A stretch of 64,000 nt of DNA, taken from SpSt-600 sp042408195. Lineage in GTDB: Bacteria; Chloroflexota; Anaerolineae; SpSt-600. The notes under the pieces are model-generated. The model saw nothing but the letters and a program-made list of their open reading frames with translations, made no database searches and was not told the DNA's origin. Every line of letters starts with the position of its first letter. The stretch's first letter is position 1. The DNA is taken from the NCBI GenBank assembly GCA_042408195.1, contig JBHOQL010000001.1, positions 1 through 64,000 of the forward strand, given 5' to 3'. This document shows positions 7,680-15,806 of this stretch, one piece after another. Position numbers and translations under genes: made by a program.

Positions 7680-8327
7680 ATGAAAAGATTCATAGCTATA
7701 GCTGGGAACATAGGGGTCGGAAAATCATCTTTGACCAAACTCTTGAGCGAAAGGCTCGGCTGGGAGCCTTTCTACGAGGCAGCCGACGAGAACCCTTATC
7801 TTTCCGGAGTCTACGAAGACATGGCTCGTTGGTGCTTCCATTCGGAAATCTTCTTTCTGGCTCGGAAGCTTTATTACTATAATTTGCTCCTCAAGAGCCC
7901 TCGCTCCGTAATCCAGGACCGAACAATTTACGAGGATGCCGAAGTCTTTGCCGAGAACTTTTACCGAGAAGGATTGATGGACGAGAGGGATTACCGAACT
8001 TACCGCCAGCTCTACGAAGCCGTCATCTCTGTGCTTCCCTCCCCCGATCTTGTCATCTACCTGCAGGCCTCAGTTCCGACCCTAGAGAGGCGCATCGCCA
8101 TGCGGGGCAGGGATTACGAAAAGAAAATCACCAGGGATTACCTGGAAAAACTCAACGCCCTTTACGAGGAATGGATAGAGCGCTACACCCTGAGCCCTGT
8201 TCTGAAAGTCCCTGCCGATCGCCTTGATTTCGTCCACTCTACCAAGCACCTTGACCTGATCGTGGAGAAGGTTTTGGAGAAACTCCAAGGCAAAGAAGTG
8301 GTAACTTTTGATGTTGCGGAGGAGTAG
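7680..8327 (+). CDS. Deoxynucleoside kinase (second of a pair)
   Basis: This is a 215-residue protein with the P-loop IAGNIGVGKSSLTKLL, the DRTIYEDAEVFAENFY segment (DR plus YED) characteristic of deoxyguanosine/deoxyadenosine kinases, and the lid RRIAMRGRDYEKKITRDYL. It phosphorylates purine deoxynucleosides or deoxycytidine in family members. It differs clearly from its neighbour, which has an SDYTFAKDR segment in the equivalent place, so the two probably have different substrates. The ATG lies in the overlapping TGATGA context after the first kinase, and its last base overlaps the GTG of lepB, indicating coupling. Confidence 0.88.
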   Translation: MKRFIAIAGNIGVGKSSLTKLLSERLGWEPFYEAADENPYLSGVYEDMARWCFHSEIFFLARKLYYYNLLLKSPRSVIQDRTIYEDAEVFAENFYREGLMDERDYRTYRQLYEAVISVLPSPDLVIYLQASVPTLERRIAMRGRDYEKKITRDYLEKLNALYEEWIERYTLSPVLKVPADRLDFVHSTKHLDLIVEKVLEKLQGKEVVTFDVAEE

Positions 8328-8896
8328 TGGTGGGAAGGCTGGAAGCTTTCCTCCGGGAATTGATGGAGACCGTTCTCCTGAGCCTGGTCCTCTTCTTCCT
8401 GGTGAGAACAGGAGTCGAGAACTATAAAGTTTACGGTTCAAGTATGGAGCCTAACTTCTATGAGGGTGAATACATAATAGTCAATCGCCTCTCCTACTAC
8501 TTCCATCCACCTCAGCGAGGGGATGTGGTAGTTTTCCGCTATCCTAAGGATTTCCAGCGCACCTTCATAAAGAGGATTATTGCACTCCCCGGGGAAACTG
8601 TAGAAATAAGGGGTGGAAAAGTGTACATAAACGGTCAGCCTATTTACGAGCCCTATCCTGTGGCAGAGGCAACCTATTCCTGGGGACCCGCTACCGTGGG
8701 TCCAGAAGAGGTTTTCGTCTTAGGGGACAACAGGAATTTTTCTTCCGATTCCCACAACTGGGGGATGCTGCCCATCCGCCACATAGTGGGCAAGGCTTGG
8801 TTCTGCTACTGGCCCCCCAGCCGTTGGCGGATAATCCCATCGTACAGAGATAGCCTTTTCCTGAGCCCAATATTGCTCCCGGAGGTAAAGAAATGA
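8327..8896 (+). CDS. lepB: Signal peptidase I
   Basis: This 189-residue type I signal peptidase has an N-terminal membrane segment (TVLLSLVLFFLVRTGV) and then the catalytic serine in GSSMEPNFYEGEYIIVN. The general-base lysine is in RTFIKRIIALPGE, and box E is VLGDNRNFSSDSHNWG. It removes signal peptides from exported proteins on the outer face of the membrane. It starts with GTG overlapping the stop of the kinase by one base and ends in an ATGA overlap with deoC. Its place inside a nucleotide-salvage operon appears to be translational hitch-hiking rather than a functional link. Confidence 0.95.
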   Translation: MVGRLEAFLRELMETVLLSLVLFFLVRTGVENYKVYGSSMEPNFYEGEYIIVNRLSYYFHPPQRGDVVVFRYPKDFQRTFIKRIIALPGETVEIRGGKVYINGQPIYEPYPVAEATYSWGPATVGPEEVFVLGDNRNFSSDSHNWGMLPIRHIVGKAWFCYWPPSRWRIIPSYRDSLFLSPILLPEVKK

Positions 8897-9597
8897 ACCT
8901 TAAACTTAGTCCCTCCGAGCTTGCTCGCTTTATTGACCACACCCTCCTTAAGCCCGAAGCGACCCGAGCGCAGGTTGAAGCCCTTTGTATGGAAGCCATC
9001 CGCTACGGGTTTTTCTCCGTGTGCGTTAACCCAAGTTATGTGCCCCTAGCGGCTTCTATCCTTAAAGGGACAGAAATCAAAGTATGTAGTGTCGTTGGAT
9101 TTCCTCTCGGAGCAACAATGCCCGAAGTGAAAGTCTTTGAAGCCGAAAAAGTTATAAGCCATGGAGCACAGGAAATTGATATGGTCATGAACGTAGGAGC
9201 TATGAAAAGCGGGGATTACGACCTGGTCCGGGAGGACATAGCAAGGGTTGTGGAACTCGCCCATGGGGCAGGTGCTCTGGTCAAAGTCATTTTGGAGACG
9301 GCCCTCCTCAGCCAGGATGAAAAGGTGATGGCCTGCAAACTGGCTATGGAGGCCGGCGCCGATTTCGTAAAGACATCTACAGGTTTCGGGCCAGGAGGAG
9401 CCACAGTAGAAGATGTGCGCTTGATGCGGGAAACCGTGGGAGAGAAGATAGGAGTTAAGGCTGCCGGTGGTATATCCTCCCTGGAACAAGCCATAGCAAT
9501 GATAAAAGCCGGAGCCAACCGCATAGGTGCAAGTCGCAGCGTCAGGATAATCCAAGAGGCGGAAGAAGCCTTGAAATCGAATGAACAGAACCTTTAA
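8893..9597 (+). CDS. deoC: Deoxyribose-phosphate aldolase
   Basis: This is a 234-residue TIM-barrel aldolase. It has FIDHTLLKPEATRAQVE at the N-terminus, VCSVVGFPLGAT and EIDMVMNVGAMKSGD, the Schiff-base lysine in DFVKTSTGFGPGG, and the second active-site lysine in VKAAGGI. It cleaves 2-deoxyribose-5-phosphate to glyceraldehyde-3-phosphate and acetaldehyde, so it disposes of sugar from deoxynucleoside breakdown. This is a natural companion to the two deoxynucleoside kinases. It overlaps lepB (ATGA) and shares 17 bases with the next gene. Confidence 0.97.
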   Translation: MNLKLSPSELARFIDHTLLKPEATRAQVEALCMEAIRYGFFSVCVNPSYVPLAASILKGTEIKVCSVVGFPLGATMPEVKVFEAEKVISHGAQEIDMVMNVGAMKSGDYDLVREDIARVVELAHGAGALVKVILETALLSQDEKVMACKLAMEAGADFVKTSTGFGPGGATVEDVRLMRETVGEKIGVKAAGGISSLEQAIAMIKAGANRIGASRSVRIIQEAEEALKSNEQNL

Positions 9598-10270
9598 ACT
9601 CAAGATATATTTTTCACAGGGGGGCCCTTTTAAATACGTTTCACACCTGGACTTAGTGAAGCTCTGGGAGAGGCTGTTAAGGCGAGCGGGGATACCTCTG
9701 GCTTACTCCCATGGCTTCACACCTCACCCTAAGATAATCGTAGCTTCCCCGCTCCCGGTAGGATTTGAGGGGTTGGAGGAAGTCATGGAAGTTGTTCTTA
9801 CCTCCCCACTCTCTCCAGAAGAGTTTTTGGTAAAGGTTCAGCCTAACCTGCCCCCTGGATTGAGAATAATTCGGGTTGAAGTTGCCGATAGGAACTCCCT
9901 CTCTTTACCTCAGAAAGTAAGGGCTTCCGAATACCTTGTGCTTTTGCCTGACTGCACGGATAAAGAGGGACTCGCCCGCGCAGTAGAGGAATTGTTGGGC
10001 CAGGAATCCATACCCTTCCGGCGCGAAAAAGGGGGGAAAATAAGAGAATTTGACCTCCGGCCCCTGATAAAAGGGTTGAAAGTGATGGAAAGCAACGAAC
10101 CAGGTTGTGCCCTTTGGATGTTATTGGAGACAAGCCCATCGGCTACAGCAAGGCCAGAGGATGTGCTGAAGGTGTTGGGATTTGAGGGTTTTATTAAAGT
10201 GAAGCGCCTTAAAATCCACTTTGCGGAGGGGGAGCATGGCTCTCAAACCTCTGGGGAAAATAGGCATTGA
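9581..10270 (+). CDS. DUF2344 (TIGR03936) radical-SAM-associated protein
   Basis: This 229-residue protein matches the DUF2344 pattern: KIYFSQGGPFKYVSHLDLV, then RRAGIPLAYSHGFTPHPKI, SPLPVGFEGLEEVMEV and LRIIRVEVA. Members are usually encoded next to, or fused with, a B12-binding radical SAM protein (TIGR03960) and near RNase E/G. No such partner is visible here, so either it acts with a distant partner or it has been re-used. It overlaps deoC by 17 bases and the following glycosidase gene by 35 bases. Its biochemical role is not established. Confidence 0.8.
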   Translation: MNRTFKLKIYFSQGGPFKYVSHLDLVKLWERLLRRAGIPLAYSHGFTPHPKIIVASPLPVGFEGLEEVMEVVLTSPLSPEEFLVKVQPNLPPGLRIIRVEVADRNSLSLPQKVRASEYLVLLPDCTDKEGLARAVEELLGQESIPFRREKGGKIREFDLRPLIKGLKVMESNEPGCALWMLLETSPSATARPEDVLKVLGFEGFIKVKRLKIHFAEGEHGSQTSGENRH

Positions 10271-11663
10271 TGTCAATGAGCCAACCATGCAGAGCGGTTT
10301 GCCAGCCCCGCAGCTGGAAAATCCCGATATAATAGCCCACACTCAAGTCTACTTTGTCCGTTTAAACTTCATCCTCAGGCCTTGGAGCGACCCCGATGAT
10401 CCCAACTTCATCGCCACCTATGACCGAATAATTGACAAGCTACTGGAAAGAGGGATCGCCATATATGCCCTTGTGGGCTCCCAAGCCACCCCCATCCCCG
10501 ACATGGGTGATATCCTGAGGGAACCCCATCCCTCCTCGGCGGCGGAGGAATGGATAAACCTCTACACAAGGTGTTTCAAGACCATCGTGGAACGGTTCCA
10601 CGACCGAATCTGGGTCTTTGAAAGCTTCAACGAGCCCAACGACTGGCACGGCGGGAACAAAGCCTGGGTCCATCCTTATTGGATGGCCAAAATCTTAAGG
10701 GACATTTACCTCGCTGTAAAACCTCGCTTTGACGTAACCATTGTCTCTGGTCCTCTACTGGCCCACGACCTCCCCACCGGTCCCGATGATGGCTCCCGCT
10801 ACCTTGATGCTCTCTATAGGAACGGGATAGATATGCAGAGATGGGAAGAGGTCCGGAAAGATTTAGGGACATACCCCCTTGACGGTATCGGCTATCACCT
10901 CTATGTTTGCACTTCCCCTCAGTCTACCCCTAATTGCGTGCGTGCCACTTTCAAAAAATACATCGACGCCATCTGGAAGGTAGTGACTAAATACGAAGGG
11001 GCAAACACGACCAAGGGAATATATATCTCGGAGTTCGGATGGCCTTCCGACAACGGTGAGGAATTCCAAGCCAGCATGATAAGGGCGGCCCTTGAATATT
11101 TAGCGGGCGATCACCGGGTGAAAGCAGCAGTGCTCTTTTGCCTACAGGATTTCGCTGACAAAACTTATGGGCTGTACAGATCCAAAGGCTTCACGGTAGC
11201 TTACCGGAAGACCAAGCCCTACTGGGTGTTCCGCTCGATGCTGACCAAATTGCCCACAGACGTACTCCCGGTAGGAGTTGGGAGGGATAAAGACGGCACC
11301 CTTTACTGGCCCATTGTAGAATGCTATCTAAGGCACGGTGGAGAGGCAGCTCTCGGTGTGCCCTTTGATAACGGAGGCGGTGTACCGGTTCACCGCTGGG
11401 GCGACGGATGGGTTCAGGACTTCCGCACCCCTTCGGGGAGGCGAGAGTCCATCATAATGCTGAAACGGGGGGAAAAGAGGGCTTACCTCCTTTATGGCCC
11501 GATTCGTGAAGAATATATATACCGGCAAGGAGGACCCTTGGGCCCCCTAGGTTACCCAGTGACAGACGTCTACCTGGATGAGTGGGGACTTCCTGCCTGC
11601 AAGTTTGAAGGTGGGGAAATAGTCTGCAAGCCTACGGTGATAATCCGAGGAGGAGAAAAATAG
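10236..11663 (+). CDS. Clan GH-A-like glycosidase with C-terminal LGFP repeats
   Basis: This protein has 475 residues, starting from the ATG with GGAGGGGGAGC just upstream; the earlier TTG is unlikely. Residues about 1-340 look like a TIM-barrel of the GH5/GH39 type: the general acid/base in ESFNEPNDWHG (Glu about 133) and the nucleophile in YISEFGWPSDNG (Glu about 266). The C-terminus has two or more LGFP-type repeats (AALGVPFDNGGGVPVHRW and GPLGYPVTDVY...CKFEGGEIVCK), modules that often bind cell-surface glycans. No signal peptide or membrane segment is visible at the N-terminus, which is unexpected for such a protein. Substrate unknown. Confidence 0.72.
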   Translation: MALKPLGKIGIDVNEPTMQSGLPAPQLENPDIIAHTQVYFVRLNFILRPWSDPDDPNFIATYDRIIDKLLERGIAIYALVGSQATPIPDMGDILREPHPSSAAEEWINLYTRCFKTIVERFHDRIWVFESFNEPNDWHGGNKAWVHPYWMAKILRDIYLAVKPRFDVTIVSGPLLAHDLPTGPDDGSRYLDALYRNGIDMQRWEEVRKDLGTYPLDGIGYHLYVCTSPQSTPNCVRATFKKYIDAIWKVVTKYEGANTTKGIYISEFGWPSDNGEEFQASMIRAALEYLAGDHRVKAAVLFCLQDFADKTYGLYRSKGFTVAYRKTKPYWVFRSMLTKLPTDVLPVGVGRDKDGTLYWPIVECYLRHGGEAALGVPFDNGGGVPVHRWGDGWVQDFRTPSGRRESIIMLKRGEKRAYLLYGPIREEYIYRQGGPLGPLGYPVTDVYLDEWGLPACKFEGGEIVCKPTVIIRGGEK

Positions 11664-13004
11664 ATGAACAGGAGACTTCTCCTTCTTGTTTTTATCCTCT
11701 TAGTTGTGCTTGCAGGGCTCGGAATTGCGGCATGGCAAATGTTTGCACCCGAGGGTGTAGGCCCAAGAGAGGGGGAATTCTTCGGCACCATAGAAGCGGA
11801 AGAAGTTAGCATTTCTTCAGAAACAGGAGGGAGGATTAAAGCCCTTTATGTAAAACGCGGAGACCGCGTTGAAGCTGGGCAGCTTTTGGTAGAAATGGAT
11901 ACTGAACTTCTGGATCTGCAGATCCGTCAAGCGGAAGCTGCCCTGCGCATGGCTCAGGCCAAACTTGCTCTCCTAAAAGCCGGCCCCCGCACTGAAGACA
12001 TCCGCAAGGCTGAGGCAGAACTCGCTCAAGCCGAAGCAGCCAGGGACGCAGCCCGCAAAGTTTTAGAGGTGACCAGAGCTTTGCTGGCCAACCCCCAGGA
12101 TCTAGACATCCAGATCCATTCCTTGGAAGGCCAAGTAAGAGTCTTGGAGGAGTCCCTACAGGCAGCTTACTATCGCATCCAGGCCACCGAAGCTGAGTAC
12201 TCAATGTACAAAGAAACCGTCCCTCCCCTGGAAAAAGGGATCGTGGTGGAAATACCCATCCCCGGAGGTGGGGTCATAACCAAAACCATAGAAACACCAC
12301 GCCACCAGCTCGACGAGCTGTTATACCAGTGGAACCTTGCCTCGCAAAGGCTTAGCCTCGCCTGGGAGGAATACAATGCCCTAAGCGCATCCCTCCTGCA
12401 AACCCAGAGGGCTCTGGAAACCCTTAGGGAAACGAAAGAGAATCCACTCTCGCTGAAGGAACAGGTCCACAGGGCCGAAGCCAACCTCAAGCTTTCGGAG
12501 GCCATGGTGGGACTGGCGAAGGCTAAACTTGAGGCCCTCAAGAAGGGAGCCAGAGCTGAAGATATTGAAGCAGCAGAGGCAGAGGTAGAACGAGCGAAAG
12601 CAGCTCTGGAAGCTTTGAAGAGCAAGCGTGAGAAATTTTTCCTCTACGCTCCTATAAGCGGCTGGGTCACCACTCAAGCCTTTGAGGTGGGAGAACTCGT
12701 CCCACCTAATGCCTCGATTCTCAAAATTGCTGACCTTACAGAGCTAATCCTTACCCTTTATGTTCCGGAGCCGGAGCTGGGGAAAATCCGCCTGGGGCAG
12801 AAGGTCAAGGTGACCGTAGATCCTTTCCCTGGCGAGGTATTTGAAGGAGAGGTAATTTACATCTCCCCGCGGGCTGAGTTTACCCCTAAAAGCGTTCAAA
12901 CAAAGGAGGAGAGAGTCAACCTGGTCTTCCGGGTCAAAGTTCGCCTCCCCAATCCTGAAGGCAAGCTGAAGGCCGGAATGCCTGCTGAAGCTTCCCTCCC
13001 TTAA
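11664..13004 (+). CDS. HlyD-family membrane fusion (adaptor) protein
   Basis: This 446-residue protein has an N-terminal anchor (LLLLVFILLVVLAGLGIAA). A lipoyl/biotinyl-like half follows (SSETGGRIKALYVKRGDRV, AGQLLVEMDTELLDLQI), then a long Ala/Glu/Leu-rich helical hairpin of about 230 residues, and finally the second lipoyl half (YAPISGWVTTQAFEVGELV) and a beta-barrel. These adaptors link an inner-membrane ABC or RND pump to the outer envelope. No pump or outer-membrane channel gene is next to it. It begins directly after the stop of the glycosidase gene, with a GGAGGAG ribosome site inside that gene. Confidence 0.85.
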   Translation: MNRRLLLLVFILLVVLAGLGIAAWQMFAPEGVGPREGEFFGTIEAEEVSISSETGGRIKALYVKRGDRVEAGQLLVEMDTELLDLQIRQAEAALRMAQAKLALLKAGPRTEDIRKAEAELAQAEAARDAARKVLEVTRALLANPQDLDIQIHSLEGQVRVLEESLQAAYYRIQATEAEYSMYKETVPPLEKGIVVEIPIPGGGVITKTIETPRHQLDELLYQWNLASQRLSLAWEEYNALSASLLQTQRALETLRETKENPLSLKEQVHRAEANLKLSEAMVGLAKAKLEALKKGARAEDIEAAEAEVERAKAALEALKSKREKFFLYAPISGWVTTQAFEVGELVPPNASILKIADLTELILTLYVPEPELGKIRLGQKVKVTVDPFPGEVFEGEVIYISPRAEFTPKSVQTKEERVNLVFRVKVRLPNPEGKLKAGMPAEASLP

Positions 13005-13015
13005 AGTGGTGTAAA

Positions 13016-13609
13016 ATGCGCAAGCTACTCATCGCTACTAACAACAGGGGCAAATTGGCCGAATATCTTGAGCTCCTCAGAGAACTTCCCTTTGAGCTTA
13101 CTTGGCCGGAGAAGGAAGGCCTCAAACTTGAGGTGGAAGAAGAGGCTGGTTCTTATTACAACAATGCTGTCCGTAAGGCTCTTACATGGGCCAGAGCCAC
13201 CGGCCTTATCACTGTGGCAGACGATTCCGGCCTCGAAGTAGATGCTTTAGAGGGCGCTCCTGGCCCCTTATCGGCCCGCTACGGGGGGCTGAAATCGGAC
13301 CAGGAAAAGTACGAACTGCTCCTAAGAAAGATGGCGAGCGTCCCCTGGGAGAAAAGGACAGCTCGCTTCCGGTGTGTCATCGCCTTGGCCTTCCCCGATG
13401 GGCGGATTTACACCTTTGAGGGGTTTAAAGAGGGATTGATAGCTTTGGAACCAAAGGGGGAGTACGGGTTTGGCTACGATCCCATCTTTTTCATTCCGGA
13501 ACTGGGCAAAACCATGGCTCAGCTCACCCTCCAGGAGAAAAACCGGATAAGCCACAGAGCTCAGGCAGCCCAGAAGCTGCGGGAATTCCTTTCCACTTGC
13601 GGAGATTGA
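13016..13609 (+). CDS. rdgB: XTP/dITP diphosphatase (RdgB/HAM1)
   Basis: This 197-residue protein has the HAM1 signatures: ATNNRGKLAEYLELL at the N-terminus, VADDSGLEVDALEGAPG, SARYGG, and GYGFGYDPIFFIPELGKT with the final NRISHRAQA. It hydrolyses dITP, dXTP and XTP to monophosphates, keeping deaminated purines out of DNA. It fits the nucleotide theme of the operon (two deoxynucleoside kinases and DeoC) of which it is the last gene. It lies 11 bases after the adaptor gene. No clear terminator follows. Confidence 0.95.
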   Translation: MRKLLIATNNRGKLAEYLELLRELPFELTWPEKEGLKLEVEEEAGSYYNNAVRKALTWARATGLITVADDSGLEVDALEGAPGPLSARYGGLKSDQEKYELLLRKMASVPWEKRTARFRCVIALAFPDGRIYTFEGFKEGLIALEPKGEYGFGYDPIFFIPELGKTMAQLTLQEKNRISHRAQAAQKLREFLSTCGD

Positions 13610-13784
13610 GCCTCTAGACTATCGTCCTACCCGGCTGCTCACTGGCTCCTCGGAAAGCTCCAGAATTCTCTTTGCCATCGCAGAGGTTCACTGCATGCGG
13701 CAAATCGCGGGCGTCCACTGGTGCAGTAGATAGGGTAAGCTGCTGCCGCTTTCCAGCCTTAGGCTAAAGCCTGCAATGCCGCGC

Positions 13785-14552
13785 TCACTCAGCTTTTACG
13801 CCAGGTATTATGTATTGGATTTGTTTGTAAGGCTTGACTTGCTCCTTTACCTGGTCCTTAATTATGTCACCTGAGACGTGCATGAGGGTATCGTTGTAGG
13901 CAGGGTCTTTTTCCATACTGGCTAGACAGGGGTAATGATGGTGGAGCAGGCCAGCTTTCTCATCGGCATCGTCGGCGGAGACGCCCAGGAGGTTCTGGGC
14001 TACGTATCTGGCACAACCGCAGACGGCGTCCCTTATCACTTCAACCGATTTCACAGTCCTGGTCCGGGGATCAACTTCAACTCGGAGTTCAGGCTTCCCA
14101 AAATAACGGGTAAACTCTGCTAGCAATGGGTCGTTGTATTCAATTTTCTGGCGACGGCCCACCAGGTAATGATCGGGAACAAGCGTGCAGAGAGGCTTGG
14201 GGGTTACGCACGTCACTCCCATCTCCCCAAGCCATTCCCGAAGCTGACGGGCGAGACCCGGGGGAAGCCAGCTCTCGTTGTCAACCGCTACCAGAACGGC
14301 TTTGGCCCCTGTCATCCTAACCATCTCCGGCAGGAGTTCAGCTACACCCGGGTGTTCGGCAAAGGAGAGGATTAAATCGGTAGGTGGAAGAGAGGGGGGT
14401 AGAAATTCCCGGGGGTCATCTACAACCGGAGGCAGAAAGGGAGGGGCTTTCCAGACTTCAATGTGCCAATCTTTTGGGCCATGGGTACGGATGTTTTCCA
14501 CATGCCTCCGGCCGTATTCGGCCGATATGATGGCGAGGATTCTCATCAGCAT
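13785..14552 (-). CDS. DUF166-family protein
   Basis: This 255-residue protein has the conserved C-terminal DUF166 features DAVCGCARYVAQNLLG, LLHHHYPCLASM and DTLMHVSG. The cysteine and histidine cluster suggests metal or Fe-S binding, but function is unknown; family members are mainly archaeal and from Chloroflexota. It starts at ATG 14552, or possibly ATG 14546, within 8 bases of the stop of the IscU-like fusion gene. The two therefore form an operon, which makes an Fe-S-related role worth considering. Nothing in it looks degenerate. Confidence 0.75.
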   Translation of the reverse strand: MLMRILAIISAEYGRRHVENIRTHGPKDWHIEVWKAPPFLPPVVDDPREFLPPSLPPTDLILSFAEHPGVAELLPEMVRMTGAKAVLVAVDNESWLPPGLARQLREWLGEMGVTCVTPKPLCTLVPDHYLVGRRQKIEYNDPLLAEFTRYFGKPELRVEVDPRTRTVKSVEVIRDAVCGCARYVAQNLLGVSADDADEKAGLLHHHYPCLASMEKDPAYNDTLMHVSGDIIKDQVKEQVKPYKQIQYIIPGVKAE

Positions 14553-14559
14553 CTCACAG

Positions 14560-15195
14560 TTATTCCGTAAACTCCACTATGACTTCTTTCACATCCCAGA
14601 GAGGTTCGATTTTCTCTATGATCTCTTCCCTTATGTTGTTGGCGAACTGGTGGTGGGAAGGCAAGTCTACTACTACCCGGACCGTTCCGTCTTTGACTTC
14701 TATTTCTTTGATAATATTGGTCCGGACCACATCCAACCCGGTGAGGGGATTCATAACTTTTTTGAGGCGCTTCCGGACCACTTCCACGGTAGTAGGTTCC
14801 CTCTCCTTGACCAGTCCGTGGCGCTCTTCATAGTTTTGGATAGCAGCCCGCAGGCCTTCCACAGCTAAGACGGAACAGTGAGCTTTGATAGGAGGTAGCC
14901 CTCCCAGAGCCTCCGCAGCCTGCTTCCAGGTGATCTTCTTGGCTTCTTCTATGGTCTTGCCTTTGGCTAACTCAGTTATTATGGAACCTGTGGCAATGTT
15001 AGAGGCGCACCCGTAGGATTCAAATTTTATGTCAGTTATAACCTTGGTTTCAGGGTCAACTTTTATGTAAACAGCCACCATATCGCCGCAAGCCGGGCTC
15101 CCCTCAACGGCTTTGCCGTCGGCATCCTCTATCCGTCCTACGTTCCTCGGATTTCGGAAATGTTCAAGAACCTTATCGCTATACGGGAACTTCAT
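14560..15195 (-). CDS. IscU-type Fe-S scaffold fused to a DUF59 (MIP18-like) domain
   Basis: Residues 1-125 form an IscU scaffold: HFRNPRNVGRIEDADG, Cys36 and Asp38 in PACGDMV, Cys63 in YGCASN and Cys107 in AHCSVLA. All three cluster-ligand cysteines are present. Residues about 136-211 do not resemble the CxxC NifU C-terminal domain. They fit DUF59/MIP18 (RKRLKKVMNPLTGLDVV, IKEIEVKDGTVRVVVDL, then a helix and VKEVIVEFTE), although the usual reactive Cys is replaced by a His-rich SHHQF stretch. Such domains act in Fe-S maturation (SufT, CIA2, Mrp), so this would be a scaffold plus targeting factor in one chain. Confidence 0.82.
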   Translation of the reverse strand: MKFPYSDKVLEHFRNPRNVGRIEDADGKAVEGSPACGDMVAVYIKVDPETKVITDIKFESYGCASNIATGSIITELAKGKTIEEAKKITWKQAAEALGGLPPIKAHCSVLAVEGLRAAIQNYEERHGLVKEREPTTVEVVRKRLKKVMNPLTGLDVVRTNIIKEIEVKDGTVRVVVDLPSHHQFANNIREEIIEKIEPLWDVKEVIVEFTE

Positions 15196-15317
15196 ACTTA
15201 ACCCCCTCTATTACTTTTTCGGTATCATTTTAGAGCTGTGAAGCCTATGCTGCAGTGACAAAAGTCTCTGCTCTTGTGCCCAGACGGGGGTAAGAGTAAA
15301 ATTCTGCGGGAGGCAGC

Positions 15318-15806
15318 ATGGAGATAAGGAGTCTGAGCCGGGAGGAATTCCGAAAGCTCCGGGAAGAGCTGGTGAAACTATACTTAGAAAGTTACCAAGG
15401 CCTTGAGAAGTATTCCTACAGGGTGCCCTGGATGGTAAGGCGTTACCTGAATTGGCTCTACAAGGGGGATCCGTCGGGTTTCTTCGTGGTGGAGGAGGAC
15501 GGAAAAGTTGTGGGCTTTGCTTCTGTCCATAGCCGCTGGTTCTGGGGAGGGGAAATCGTTGGGGAAATCCACGAACTGGTGATTGCCCCGGCTTACCGCA
15601 GAAGGGGTTTCGGGACGGCTTTGCTGCGTCATGCTATCGATTTTCTGCGTGCAAAGAAGAGAAAGCGCATAGGTCTTTGGGTCGGGAGAGAAAACGAGCA
15701 AGCCAAGAAGCTCTATCAGAAGTTGGGTTTTCGCCCTACCGACTTTTACGATGTATGGGAAAGATGGGTGCTAGACGAGGCTAAGCCTGAGAAGCCAAAC
15801 AAATGA
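15318..15806 (+). CDS. GNAT-family N-acetyltransferase
   Basis: This 162-residue protein has the acetyl-CoA-binding motif A in ELVIAPAYRRRGFGTALL and the C-terminal NEQAKKLYQKLGFRP typical of GNAT proteins. It transfers an acetyl group from acetyl-CoA to an amine on a small molecule or protein; the substrate is not readable. The ATG is supported by GGGAGG six bases upstream. Its last 26 bases overlap the tail of the convergent M20 hydrolase gene. Since that hydrolase may be a deacetylase of amino-acid intermediates, the adjacency may or may not be meaningful. Confidence 0.85.
   Translation: MEIRSLSREEFRKLREELVKLYLESYQGLEKYSYRVPWMVRRYLNWLYKGDPSGFFVVEEDGKVVGFASVHSRWFWGGEIVGEIHELVIAPAYRRRGFGTALLRHAIDFLRAKKRKRIGLWVGRENEQAKKLYQKLGFRPTDFYDVWERWVLDEAKPEKPNK

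Noticed and set aside
13610..13784. A gene or RNA in the gap after rdgB
   Set aside because: Only 175 bases with no open frame with a start, no tRNA fold, and just short AGGC/GCCT inverted repeats.
14278..14868. A 196-codon plus-strand ORF opposite DUF166 and the IscU fusion
   Set aside because: It crosses two supported minus-strand genes and has no family resemblance.
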